A DNA stretch of 64,000 nucleotides from Phyto melanocephala (lineage: Eukaryota > Arthropoda > Insecta > Diptera > Rhinophoridae): the NCBI GenBank assembly GCA_941918925.1, contig OW799234.1, positions 106,699,884 to 106,763,883 on the forward strand, read 5' to 3'. How positions within the stretch are numbered: position 1 is the stretch's first letter; each line of letters starts with the position of its first letter. The notes below the pieces were generated by a model. That model did not search any database. It was not told the origin of the DNA and saw nothing but the letters and a program-made list of their open reading frames with translations. The translations under genes were made by a program, and so were the position numbers. Below are positions 1-10,080 of this stretch, one piece after another.

Positions 1-31
1 GGGCGTAGAAACGCGAGCCGGGCTTGGCTAG
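1..31 (+). mobile_element. Helitron-like element, 3' terminus only
   Basis: The window opens with a GC-rich end running from GGGCGTAG to CTAG. It closely matches the ends of the larger elements at 38497-39108 and 60323-61062, which also finish in CTAG followed by T. A GC-rich tail ending in CTRR is typical of Helitrons. The rest of this copy lies before position 1. Confidence 0.6.
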
Positions 32-300
32 TTGTATTATACGAGTGTGATACTCAACATATTTTAATTTGGTCCTTTTTTTATTATTTTTTATATGTAG
101 TAATTTGGATTTCAATTGCAAATATTATTTTCTCAATAAAATTACATGTTTTTTGTTTTTTTTTTTAATAAATAAATGAAGTCAGAATAATTTTATTATG
201 TGTATAATAACCACACAAGTAAGAAACTATTTTAAGTTTTATGTAGAGCATAAATTTAAGGCAAGGTACAATATAGGAAATCTCAATTGATCAGCTGATT

Positions 301-1030
301 ACACACAAAGAAAAAATATGGTTGTGGTAACCATAATCGAAGAGCAACATACTATGATTGAATTGTATGATTATCGTTAAAACATATAATGGTTACCATT
401 TATTATTATTATGTTTAATTAAATTATCATTCAATAATCATATACATATATTACTACAATTAAAATCGACAATTTTTGCTTTTTACGGCAAATTATTATC
501 TTTTGCTGTAACATACACATATTGATTGCACTTACTTACAGATTTAATTGCGATTTTTATACCAATATTTTTTAACATTTTCTCGTTTATTTTTAATTTT
601 TCAAAATTTTTGTTAATTTTTTTGACATCTCAAACTTTTAAAATAATAAAAATTTATTCAGCAAGAATAAGCACAGTTAAAATCAAATTATTATAAAAAA
701 AATCCAAGCTTGATTAATTTGTAATCATACTGTTGTCTCACCTATTATTTAATGATCATTTGTAATTTTTAATGATTTTGAATATCATTTTATTTTTGTC
801 AATTTATTTATTTTATATCATACTATTTGTAAATGATAATCATTTTGAAATTTTTACGAAAAGTAATCATTAAACGATACAATTCAAACAAATGCTTGAT
901 TATCGTGACAAAATATATGATGAAATGAAACAAAAAGAACTATTACTTGTTTTCGACAACCAAATATTGTTTTAGAAAAAATAATATGACCGTCGTGATC
1001 ATGTCGTAACCATGGTTTTTCCCTGCGTGT
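301..1030. mobile_element. Foldback/MITE-like element with about 25-bp inverted ends
   Basis: The left end (ACACACAAAGAAAAAATATG) and the reverse complement of the right end (ACACGCAGGGAAAAACCATG) match at most positions and continue for several bases more. The interior is AT-rich, has no reading frame, and shows further imperfect dyads. I could not fix a target duplication, so the exact ends are approximate. This is a non-autonomous DNA transposon by structure; the family is unknown. Confidence 0.5.
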
Positions 1031-3745
1031 ACTAACTTTTCTTTTCAAGTGTTAATATTTTATAAATTTAATGCCTTCTCTTGTAAATTAAAATTGTCAA
1101 ACTTCCTAAAATATATTTATCACAAAAATTCGCACATATTTGATATAATTTTGTATTTATACTCTGATTTTTAAAAATAAAAATCCTTTTTGATTTTTGC
1201 TTCAAATCAAAAAATATCAAATAATTTTCATTGTTAAAAGATCAATGAAACTTTATTTTCAAAAGGGTTTTTAAAAAAGTTCAAACTAAAAAATCGCAGA
1301 ACTCTTACTACTTGTTATATGTTAATAAGTACTATTGGAAAATAAACATAAAAAACCCTCATTACAAAATAATGAGTTGAATGTACTAAAAAACATTTCT
1401 TCACTACTTACAATTTGGCATATGAACCCATTATTTTAACACGATGACGTCATTGGAGGCTAACCACGCTGGCTTACAAATAGGGAATAAGTACTTAAGC
1501 GCCCTCGCTTACAAACAGGGACTCGTATAAGTACTTATTACGGTCGCCTGTAAATAGGAACTTAAATAAGTACTTACTTTTATAGCAATAAATAAGAAAT
1601 TGATTTTAATAACCTATTAATATTAGGGACTTACAGAAGTCGTTCGGTTCTTTTAAGGACGAAAATTCGGTTTGATTATTTTGCAATACGTTAATTTGAA
1701 ATTTTAAAATCAGTAAAAATCTGTAAGTCATCACTTTGTTAATGAAATAATTAGCGCCGTTGTAAAAATTATTATTATTATTTACTTATACCCTAAGCGT
1801 GTTAAACTAAATGAGAATTATAAAAGTTAAGTATTTTAATGCTAGAAGCCATTAAAATTTCGCAATAAGAAATTGTAATATGTGTGTGTACCTTAGCAAA
1901 TGTCTGAAAATAAGTACTTACGTATCACATTCTTAATCAAGTCATTACTAAAATACTTCTTAGTAAGACAGACGATATGTAATAGCCACTGAAAAGTATG
2001 TTATTAAGTTAGAGAAAGTCAACAAGCAGCAAGCAAAAATTTCCAAAATATTTACAATTTTTTATCCACTATTAGTCACCTAACTACAAAAACCATCATT
2101 ATTTTTTGCTTCCACAAAATCTAATTGAAATCTTACGACTTGTATTATAGTTTAAACTGGCCATTAAGAGTACTGAAAAATTATTTTTTTATTAGCCATG
2201 TGAATTGAATTTTCCAAACCAGCTAAGATTTAATCAGCAGCAATCTTGAATGGTATAATCATATTAGACTTAAAACTACTAATATGTTACAATTTAATGA
2301 AATTGGAAAATGGGAATCAAATGAAATTTTCTTCATGTTCAAATTCTCTCATATTCTTAATATACCTATTTCGGTTATGCTTTCTATATCCATCCGTTGT
2401 CTGGCAGTATTTGTTTTAAATAATTTCTATTATTTGTAGATATTTTTGAAACTTTAATTGAAATAAAACATTAATTTATTTTATTGTGGTTACATGAGTT
2501 TTAAAAAAGTTTTATTTTCTTTTATTATTATTTTTCTTATTATTGTTGTTGTTATTGAATTAAAATGATTTTTATTTGTTTTTTTTTGATTTTGTTTTAA
2601 AGACAAAATTATTAAGATATAATCGTTTAAATTATTGGATTAAATAAGTATTAATTGTATATATGTATATGTATAATATTTTATTAATAATAATAATGAT
2701 TATTTATTTAATTTAAAGGGATGAAAATTAATGAATAAAATTCAAAACGTTTATGAATGATTTAATGATTTTATTCTTATTATACACAAATAATGGATTG
2801 TTTTTTTTTTTTTTAAGAAAAATACTTGATTTTTATTTTTTATATTTAAATGTATTCGATACATGATTTTTAAACGTATTAACTTAATCAGTAAAATTTA
2901 GTATGTAAAACAAATGATAAAAATAAATATAATTACAACGAGGAAAAGAGTTAAAAAATATACATATGTATAATAAAAAGGCAAGAAAATGAAATAATAT
3001 ATAGTTAACAGATTTCGTAAAAAAACATAACAAATAATAGAAAAATAAATAAAAATATAATGGGTCAAACCTTACTATTACATATCCTATGTCAGCAATG
3101 TACTAGTTACTAAAACTCATTACAACAATACAAATAAAATTATTAAAAAATTTTATTTTAAATACTTCTGGAATACTTGCACTGTTGAGACTAATTTAAA
3201 GAAGCAATAGGATCAAATAACAAAAGTCATTAATGACCTTGTTCCAACGAGATAATTTAGAGACAAAAGTTATGAAGCTTTGAATAGACTTTAAATTTTA
3301 AATTTAAATAAATTGTCGTGGTTGTTTGAGGATTGAAGCAGTTTACTTTTAGATTTCTGAAGGAAGTTGTAAAAAATATGCTATAACATCAGAAACAGGC
3401 GAGTATCAGTATAACGCATATGAAGCCCAGAGGCAGGGAATGCTGAAATGTTAAATAATCGATTGTCATGCCAAATTTGCTTGAAATTACACACAGAGGT
3501 ATTGTTCAGATTTTACTTGTCAAATAAGTTTATTTTATTTACTGAAAAGATGTCCTAGTCTTCTAGAGGACGACTTGTTTTGTTCTAATAACTTGTTGAT
3601 TTTTCCTTACTTAAGGTAATCTTTATTGCCCTTTACGCCCTATTCAAAATCAGATCGTTAGTCTTTGCCTTCAAAAATAGCTGTTGTTTGTTTATTTGTT
3701 CTGTTGTCATGTGCTATTGGCACTATTTTTGTATGTGTTTATAGT
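1031..3745. other. AT-rich intergenic sequence downstream of sprint
   Basis: No gene is supported here. The only structure is at 1445-1575: a perfect TGACGTCA palindrome followed by three diverged units sharing an ACAAAYAGG core and an AAGTACTT palindrome. The remainder is AT-rich with short homopolymer runs. Confidence 0.5.
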
Positions 3746-4093
3746 ATCCCTGCAGACAATGCGACTAGTCCATACACGCACGGTGATACACGCTGATCTT
3801 TGGACTAATCCAAAGACCACCCAAGTGTATGGAGATTTAACATTACGATGTCCTTGGGCTGGACCATATAACCCATCGGAGTTGTCTCAAAACTATTTTT
3901 TGTCACCACTCGATGGAACATCATACACGTTTTTACAACAATAAATGTTATCGTTAAAACACGAACACTTGCCGTTTAACTACAGTCTCTTGTATAAAAA
4001 TGCTTTGGTCCATGACTGCATTACGTAGGACGATGTTGTAAGAAGTCCATTTAGCTAAAATGGACCACGTAGTGCAATATTATCTGCAGGGAT
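3746..4093. mobile_element. 348-bp element with 15-bp inverted ends
   Basis: The left end ATCCCTGCAGACAAT and the reverse complement of the right end (ATCCCTGCAGATAAT) differ at one base. Inside the right half are a near-perfect palindrome around GTCCATTTAGCTAAAATGGAC and a pair of GCATTACGT/ACGTAGTGC dyads. An 86-codon frame from 3684 overlaps it but begins outside and resembles no family I know. It is a small TIR element; the superfamily is undetermined. Confidence 0.5.
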
Positions 4094-6223
4094 TGTATGC
4101 TTGTTCTTGGTAGTTTTTATTAAAACATTTCATATTAAATAAAAATAAAGCCTATAAACTTCCGGAGGATTGAACTAGAGCATTGGTGAAAAATTTTTAG
4201 AAATTATATAAGTAAGTAGCTTCAAAGAAAATTTATAAAATACTTAAAAACACACATATCTCTCTTTCTCTCTCTCTTTATTATATTATATTACAGAGAC
4301 AGAAAATAAAATTTTTTAAGAGAAACAAAAAAACAATTATTGTAATACTTTTTTGCTCCTAAAATACGAAATATGTACTATTTTTAAACTCAAGTGTTTT
4401 TTCCTTGTTAAAAATTATTTAAAAAAATTATTTTTAATTCTTTTTGTAACTCTGCAAAATTTAGATTTGATAAACTTTTCCATTTCTGATCTTTCATTTG
4501 CCTGAGGTTTAATATTATTAAGAATACGTTTAAGAATATAAAAATACACAACCGATGCAACATAAATTGTGCTCACGAGTAAATAAACCAAAACTGTATT
4601 TTAATAGAAGATACAAAATACAATGGGGGTTAAGAATTGAGTTATTTTATGATCAGTGCTGGCAACATGTGTTGTAAACACGCAGAAGTTAGTGTTATAA
4701 TATTGAATTAGTCATTGTGGTCTTTAAACCGGAAATTGTGTTCCATTGTAAGCATACATAATACAAAAACTTTGCAAAGCATTTAAAAAGAAAAAGAAAA
4801 CACCATCAGAGTCGTATTAAGTTTATTTATTTCCAGGATTTCCTTCGATGCAGCTTTATTAAGACAAAAAAAAAAAATTTAAACCTTTTGAAAAAATAAC
4901 AGAATGATATTGTAAAAACAAACAAAACATTTTTAAAAGCAACAGATTTAAAAAAAAAAAAGAAAATCGGACGTTACATTAAAAACAAAATGACAAACAA
5001 TGCAATACATTTCTGGTGGCTAATTTAACCCTCTGTATCACAATAACAATAAATGAAATGATCAGTTATATATTTGCTTTTGAAATCAAATATAAGAAAG
5101 AATTAGTAATGCCTTGTAAAAAGAATCGAGTTGATAATATAGTTGTTCTAGTTAGTTTTATGTTAGTTCTTTAAAAAAAAACATCATTTTATGCTTAACT
5201 ACATTTCTGGAAATATTTTAATACGGCCTAGGGTATACTTAATTGGGTATATTCAGTTAATCAAATGATCATCAGCTGTTTTTTTTTTTTTGGAAATTTC
5301 AAAATTTCCTACATTTTCTCTTTTTCCTCATAATATCCAATTGCCAAACTGCACATAAAAATATTTTCAAAATATACTCTCTGAAATGCAATCACAATTA
5401 CATCAAGATACGGCCTGTTCCTGGTAAGTTGAAGCATCGGATTCAAAGAAATCTTCTATCAATATAAGATTTATTTCATTTCTTTTTTAATCGATTTTAT
5501 TTAGGTAGAGAAAAAATGTTCACGCGATTTTAATGAGATAGAAACTGATGTAGGGGTTTCGAAAATAATTGATATTGACCTGAAAACGACACTAATGTCG
5601 TCAATAATAAAAACAGCTGCAAGAAGGGTTATAATTATGAGTTTTGGCTGTACACCATATAATGTAATTCCCAAACGTTTTGACGCCTCGTCACGATTAG
5701 TGTTGTTTCAATTTACATCCCCCCTGTTGCCGAAAAATAAAAACCGGGAAATCCCAAATTTTAGTAGAATCATATGTTAGTCGGCATTTTTTTATATGAT
5801 TTCTGTGTGCCCGCTTAAGGACAAAGATTTATTTAGATTTGTTATGCAGCAAAGTAAAATATAAATAAAATATCTAAATCGCAATGAAGACGTGAACTGG
5901 TATTGCATTAAAAACTGAAAAGCAAGTTATTTATCTTTTAAAGAATAAGATAAAGTTTTTTTGTTAGTATGATGAATCTTTCATTTGCCACAGTCAAAGC
6001 AATAACACAAAATGCAGTTGCATCAGCGTTGGCGCAACAGCGGAAGGGGGCTTGTGTTTATATTGAATATTTTTATTAAAAAATCAAAAAACTTTTAAAT
6101 CGTATGAGAAATTAAAATTTCGATTTAACAATCACAATGAAATTCTACGGATAACTGCTTGAGAGATACGAAAACTTTTGGATTATTATTTAAAAAATTT
6201 GTAAAAGCGATTTTTGTTTATAC
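4094..6223. other. AT-rich intergenic sequence, no gene seen
   Basis: The stretch 5580-5780 is less AT-rich and carries a 61-codon frame, but the frame has no recognisable domain and no splice context. A CT-rich run lies at 4259-4280. Nothing else is supported. Confidence 0.4.
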
Positions 6224-6427
6224 ATATCTGTGGCTTGGAGCCAAAAGAGCCAATGTCACTTTTTTGCTCTTTTGAGGTAATCATTGCATTAGATTTGTTT
6301 TCTTGCTCTATTTCATTATGGTAAAACAGCTAAAGTCATACTTAACACAGAAAGTTAAAGTTCAATTCCAATTTTCTCAAAAGTAAATATTTTGACATTT
6401 GCCCTTTTAGCTCCAAGCCACAGATAT
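6224..6427. mobile_element. 204-bp MITE with about 35-bp inverted ends
   Basis: The first 35 bases, beginning ATATCTGTGGCTTGGAGC, pair with the last 35 with about three mismatches. The loop is about 130 bp and has no coding capacity. The termini contain ATAT, so a TA target duplication is possible but not provable from one copy. Confidence 0.65.
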
Positions 6428-7391
6428 AAGCTTTATGGGTGTTATGCGGGTGAAGTTGTTTGCGGTGGCAGGCCGACCTTACAAAATTTTTTTTAGAAAT
6501 TTATTCGTATACACTTTAAGCGTGTCTACTAGTGTTACTTAGTGTTTAAGAATTTTATGATCTGTAAAATATTGTTTTGGGGTAACAATTGCAAGTAAGG
6601 GATGTATTTTAAATTATGGATTGATCTTAACAAGCTTTAGCAAAATCTGGCTGTACCCTAAGTAACGACCATATCAGTTTAAATGAAAATGATCGTTTGA
6701 TAACAATGATTTATATAAGCCAACAACGAACGAACTGGCATTTCAAATCGATATAGAAAGTAATTCTGAATCGTTTGACATTATGAATGATATAAGGTCA
6801 CCTTTTAGTTCATACAATATATAAAAAAACAAAATAATACAATAAATTTCTACATAAATTAAAAAGATTTTTTACTAACCGGAAGATTAAAAAATAATAT
6901 ATTTCAAAAAAATATATTTTTGAATGTTTATAGTGATAAAAAGGCTAACTTATTGCACTGCTAACTGTTATATAATTAGAAATAATATACAAAAAAATTT
7001 TAAATCTAAATAATTTTGTATAAGCAAAAATCTTTTTAATATTTTTTTTAATATTTTTTAAATATTATTGATATTATTTTCCTTAATTTTCTTTTAATTT
7101 TAAATTTAAACTGAAAAAATTTTACAGTTTTCATTAAAGAACACTAGAGAAATTGGTCTTTTTTGTTAAAAAAAAGTTCGTTTCTTTAATGAATTATAAA
7201 AACTTATGTTAAATACTGTATTTTTTTTAGTACAACTTAATCTTACAGTCTTATAGAACTACAAAAGAAATTAATAATTTGAGCAAATCTCTAGTTTTTG
7301 TTTTTACCTAAAATTAAGACAAACATTTCTGGAAATTGTAAAGCACAACTCAGTGAGTGTGTGTGTGTGTATTTTAAATTAAGTAATTTTG
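6428..7391. other. sprint 3' flank and probable 3' UTR
   Basis: The sprint stop codon is at 7394-7392 on the minus strand, so the 3' UTR must lie just below it. I saw no canonical AATAAA in minus orientation close to the stop, only ATTAAA-type variants, so the transcript end is not placed. Confidence 0.35.
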
Positions 7392-7721
7392 TTAAAAATT
7401 TGGTTGTGTGGCAGTGGGCCAAGCAATTTTGGCATCTAAACGCTTATAAGCCAACATGCAGTGTTTGCCTTTGGCTGCTAATCTTATATCCTGGGGACAT
7501 TCACTTTCATTTAAAAGTGTCTCCTCACCGTCGACTAACTTAAAGAGGGCATAGTCTTGGGGATTAGTGATGCGGGCTTTATGGGCTATAATACGGCATA
7601 CTTCACGGGTGGTGGTATGAGGTCTGACGGGCAGGGTGCGTGTCTGTAAAGAACCGTTGCATTCATCGGGTATAATGACTCTTAAAACGGAAGAGCAAGC
7701 GGGCAAGGAGGAAGAGCGCCA
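7392..7721 (-). CDS. spri: sprint, last coding exon: Ras-association domain
   Basis: This exon encodes the C-terminal 109 residues of the fly RIN homologue, a guanine-nucleotide exchange factor for Rab5-type GTPases that links Ras and tyrosine-kinase signalling to endocytosis. Visible features are a beta strand (VLRVIIPDE), a segment rich in basic and Thr residues (TREVCRIIAHKARI) and the LFKLVDGEETLL hairpin, all typical of a Ras-association fold, and then a short tail ending PNF. The acceptor is TTACAG followed by TGG (Trp) in phase 0. It joins the donor at 7799, also phase 0, across a 77-bp intron. Long and short isoforms should share this exon. Identification rests on domain order and sequence recognised from the family; I am confident of it. 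Confidence 0.92.
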   Translation of the reverse strand, partial: WRSSSLPACSSVLRVIIPDECNGSLQTRTLPVRPHTTTREVCRIIAHKARITNPQDYALFKLVDGEETLLNESECPQDIRLAAKGKHCMLAYKRLDAKIAWPTATQPNF

Positions 7722-7798
7722 CTGTAATAAAAAAGAAAAAAATATATAATGAATTAAAAGTTTTGAGATTTTCAACGATAAACGAAATAAACACTTAC

Positions 7799-8625
7799 AT
7801 CCAAAGAACCCGAACCGCTTTCATTTTCTGAAGCCATAAAACTTTTCAAGACATGAACTGCACTACATAGCGCTGTCAAATAATAGCCTGGCTCACCATT
7901 CAAAAGTGTAGGCTGTAACAGACCCCACATGAATTCAGCCTCTATTTCAGCTCCTACAAAACCGCATTTAGCCACTACATACACTAGAACAGGCAAAAAA
8001 TCATCTGCGCCCAACTGCTGGCCCCTTGGACAGCCAGTGGCATCAAATATAGTTGAAATAATACATAAAAATAACTCCAATTTTTCTAGAGGCAATTCAG
8101 CTTCTTGCAGGCGTAACAATAAATTTGATATGATTTGCAATGAGGTGGAGGAGGGTGGTGTTACCGATGGTCTTATACCAAAATCGGCTGCCGAACGACC
8201 ACAGGCATATTTGACATTTTGAGCCAACAGCTGTATATCCTCCGAACGCGTATAGTAATCGACAAACATGCCATACAAATGTTCTCGTAATGGCAGCACA
8301 ACCAATTGATGCATAACAGTCTCCAGAATGGCATCTAAGTTTAAAAATTCATCTGACTTGAGTCTAGAGCGAGCAGTTTCGACTTCTTGGTGAAATTTGC
8401 CTTCACCATGTTTGACCAAATAGTTTTTCATGCCGTTCATGAATTGGCGCATATTTCGCATCACTACTTGAGGTGCAGCTTCGCGAGATTCTTTTGTACA
8501 TGAAATGAAATTTTCAACGTTGCGGGCAAAAGTAGTACATTGATCGGCGGCCAATTGAAGGGTATAAGAACGTATCGTGTCACCGGAACCACCATTGTAC
8601 AGATTCATTTTGTTTCTTGGGTGAC
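7799..8625 (-). CDS. spri: sprint, VPS9 exon (Rab5 exchange domain)
   Basis: This exon has 827 nt, acceptor CTTTTAG and donor GTAAGT. It begins with two nt that complete a split Cys codon (T plus GT) and ends in phase 0. The first part (MNLYNGGSGDTIRSY onward) is the helical RIN-homology region, and the second is the VPS9 domain. In the VPS9 domain I see ADDFLPVLVYVVAKC and GEPGYYLTALCSAV, which carry the Asp and Tyr/Thr positions that are catalytic in Rabex-5-like proteins, so exchange activity looks intact. Two different upstream exons (ending at 40444 and at 8778) both finish with a single T in phase 1, so either can splice here in frame. A TAAA microsatellite lies in the short intron just upstream. 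Confidence 0.92.
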
Positions 8626-8662
8626 CTAAAAGGAGAATAACGTAATATAAATTATTAAAAAT

Positions 8663-8667
8663 ATGAA

Positions 8668-8697
<30 letters not shown>
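8663..8697. repeat. (AAAT)n microsatellite
   Basis: About eight uninterrupted units of a 4-bp AAAT repeat lie in the 152-bp intron between the alternative exon and the VPS9 exon of sprint. Confidence 0.9.
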
Positions 8698-8698
<1 letters not shown>

Positions 8699-8777
8699 CT
8701 TATGAATATTCTTTATATAATCGCTGTTTTATAAAAATTTTCGCTACAACTATCTACAAGCCCTCACTTAAACTTAC

Positions 8778-9915
8778 ACTTGATATTATTCCACAGTAAC
8801 ATAAATATTTGCTTTAAAATATGTAAACAACATTTACGCCCATAAAATGCATTCTCTTCGGCCGTATAAACTCCATTCATATACCTTTTACAGAAACGTT
8901 TCTTTTCGGTACTGACAAAACCGAAACCCTTTATTTCCTCTATGTGGGAGATATTTAAAAGGATGTTTCCATTATTGTCAAGTCGAAAAAACTGCTTAAT
9001 ATCATAGTGATCACAGTTATTGATAGGATGGCAATAATCGCCACTTTCTTTTATAAGATCCTTAATTGAGGAACCAGGTGTCTTGTCCTTGGCTGGACAT
9101 TTACCTATGGCACCCATTATGGAACTAGCTAAAGCTTCAGTCTTAAGTTTTAAACGATTTATGTCACAGTCTTTAATAATACCTATAGGACAGGTAGACG
9201 GGTCGATAAGTGAATCTTGCAGCAGCCACTCATCATTCAGTGGCTCAGAAGAGCCTTTTAAACGTTCATTTTTAAAAAGTAAATTTTGTGAGGCTGATTT
9301 TGAGGTGGGTGGTGTTTGATTAAATATATTGAATGACGATGATGCGTTCTTAATTGGTGGCAGTAAGCCAACAATAATTTTATCAGCAAAAAATAGTTCA
9401 CACAATGAACGTTTATTTAAATTTTTTCTGTTCTTAATGGAGCTTTTCTTTGGGTTCTTATCAACGTCATATGATTCATGTGTTAGAGTCTGTGAAATTG
9501 CCGCCTCGCTTAAAGAGTTTACTTCCGCTTGTTGTTGTTGCTGTTGTTGAGTTCTCATATTTAATAGATCTTCTTCAAAGTCAGCCGAAAAGAAATTATC
9601 CGTTGTCTTTGACGGGTTTTCCACAAACTCCCATTCCGATAAAATTTTCAGGAACAATTCTTCTTCTTTGTAGTTCCGCACATGTTCGGGATCTTGAAAG
9701 AATATTTCAGGATCTACAATTTCAATATTATGGCAAGAGGCTAATCTATATTGCCTTCTTTTGTCAATTTCCATTTCAGCTTCCTTGGTGTTTGGCAGTG
9801 GCAAACTTTGTGACTTGTATAGAGTAAGTGGAGGAGTCTTCTTGATCCGTCTGTGTTTTTGCTGTCTATGAGGGTTCTCGCCGTTTGCGGGCAACGACTT
9901 TTTGAACCAATTCAT
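8778..9915 (-). CDS. spri: sprint, alternative first coding exon (short, SH2-less isoform)
   Basis: An open frame of 379 codons runs from ATG at 9915 (MNWFKKSL, context AATCATG, A at -3) to a donor reading AAGT|GTAAGT at 8778. It ends with one base (T) of a split codon. The VPS9 exon starts with GT, so splicing gives Cys and continues HPRNKMNLYN in frame; the joined product is 764 residues. If unspliced, the frame stops at TGA 8764-8766. The protein has a basic start (HRRIKKTPP), an acidic stretch with EEELFLKILSEWEF, seven Gln near residues 123-129 and a Cys-rich end; I recognise no folded domain. The codons immediately upstream of the ATG are open back to a TTG at 9951 but contain no ATG. 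Drosophila sprint is known to have long and short transcripts. That this exon is the short form's start is inferred from phase and position. A separate nested single-exon gene is the less likely alternative. Confidence 0.75.
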
Positions 9916-10080
9916 GATTGATGTGATAACGGTTTTTACCGGACAATACAAATTGGCGAAAACGAAAGTTTCTCATCAGCACACGACGCGCACTTTAGGC
10001 GATAATTCAAAATTTGACGATCAAACAGTTCGTCTATCGTTAACCAAATACTGCAACGGCAAATTGAAATAAAAAAAAAC
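9916..10080 (-). promoter_or_regulatory. probable promoter/5' UTR of the short sprint isoform
   Basis: Upstream of the alternative ATG the sequence is noticeably less AT-rich than the surrounding intron and has no repeat homology seen elsewhere in the window. On the minus strand it contains GCAGTATT, which resembles an insect initiator, and no TATA box. The transcription start is not determined. Confidence 0.3.

Noticed and set aside
3684..3944. 86-codon frame with a hydrophobic start, possible small membrane protein
   Set aside because: It spans the left boundary of a TIR element and matches no known family.
5595..5780. 61-codon frame in a less AT-rich patch
   Set aside because: No domain, no splice sites and no supporting context.
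8764..8777. Reading the 9915 exon to the TGA at 8764 as a complete stand-alone protein
   Set aside because: A strong donor (GTAAGT) with the correct phase precedes the stop, and splicing to the VPS9 exon is in frame, so the stop is more likely intronic. Not excluded without transcripts.
9450..9827. 125-codon plus-strand frame opposite the alternative sprint exon
   Set aside because: Antisense shadow; its Cys/Val-rich run is the complement of the Gln repeat.
9916..9951. Extension of the alternative exon to a start at 9951
   Set aside because: The codon at 9951 is TTG, not ATG; the first ATG in frame is at 9915.
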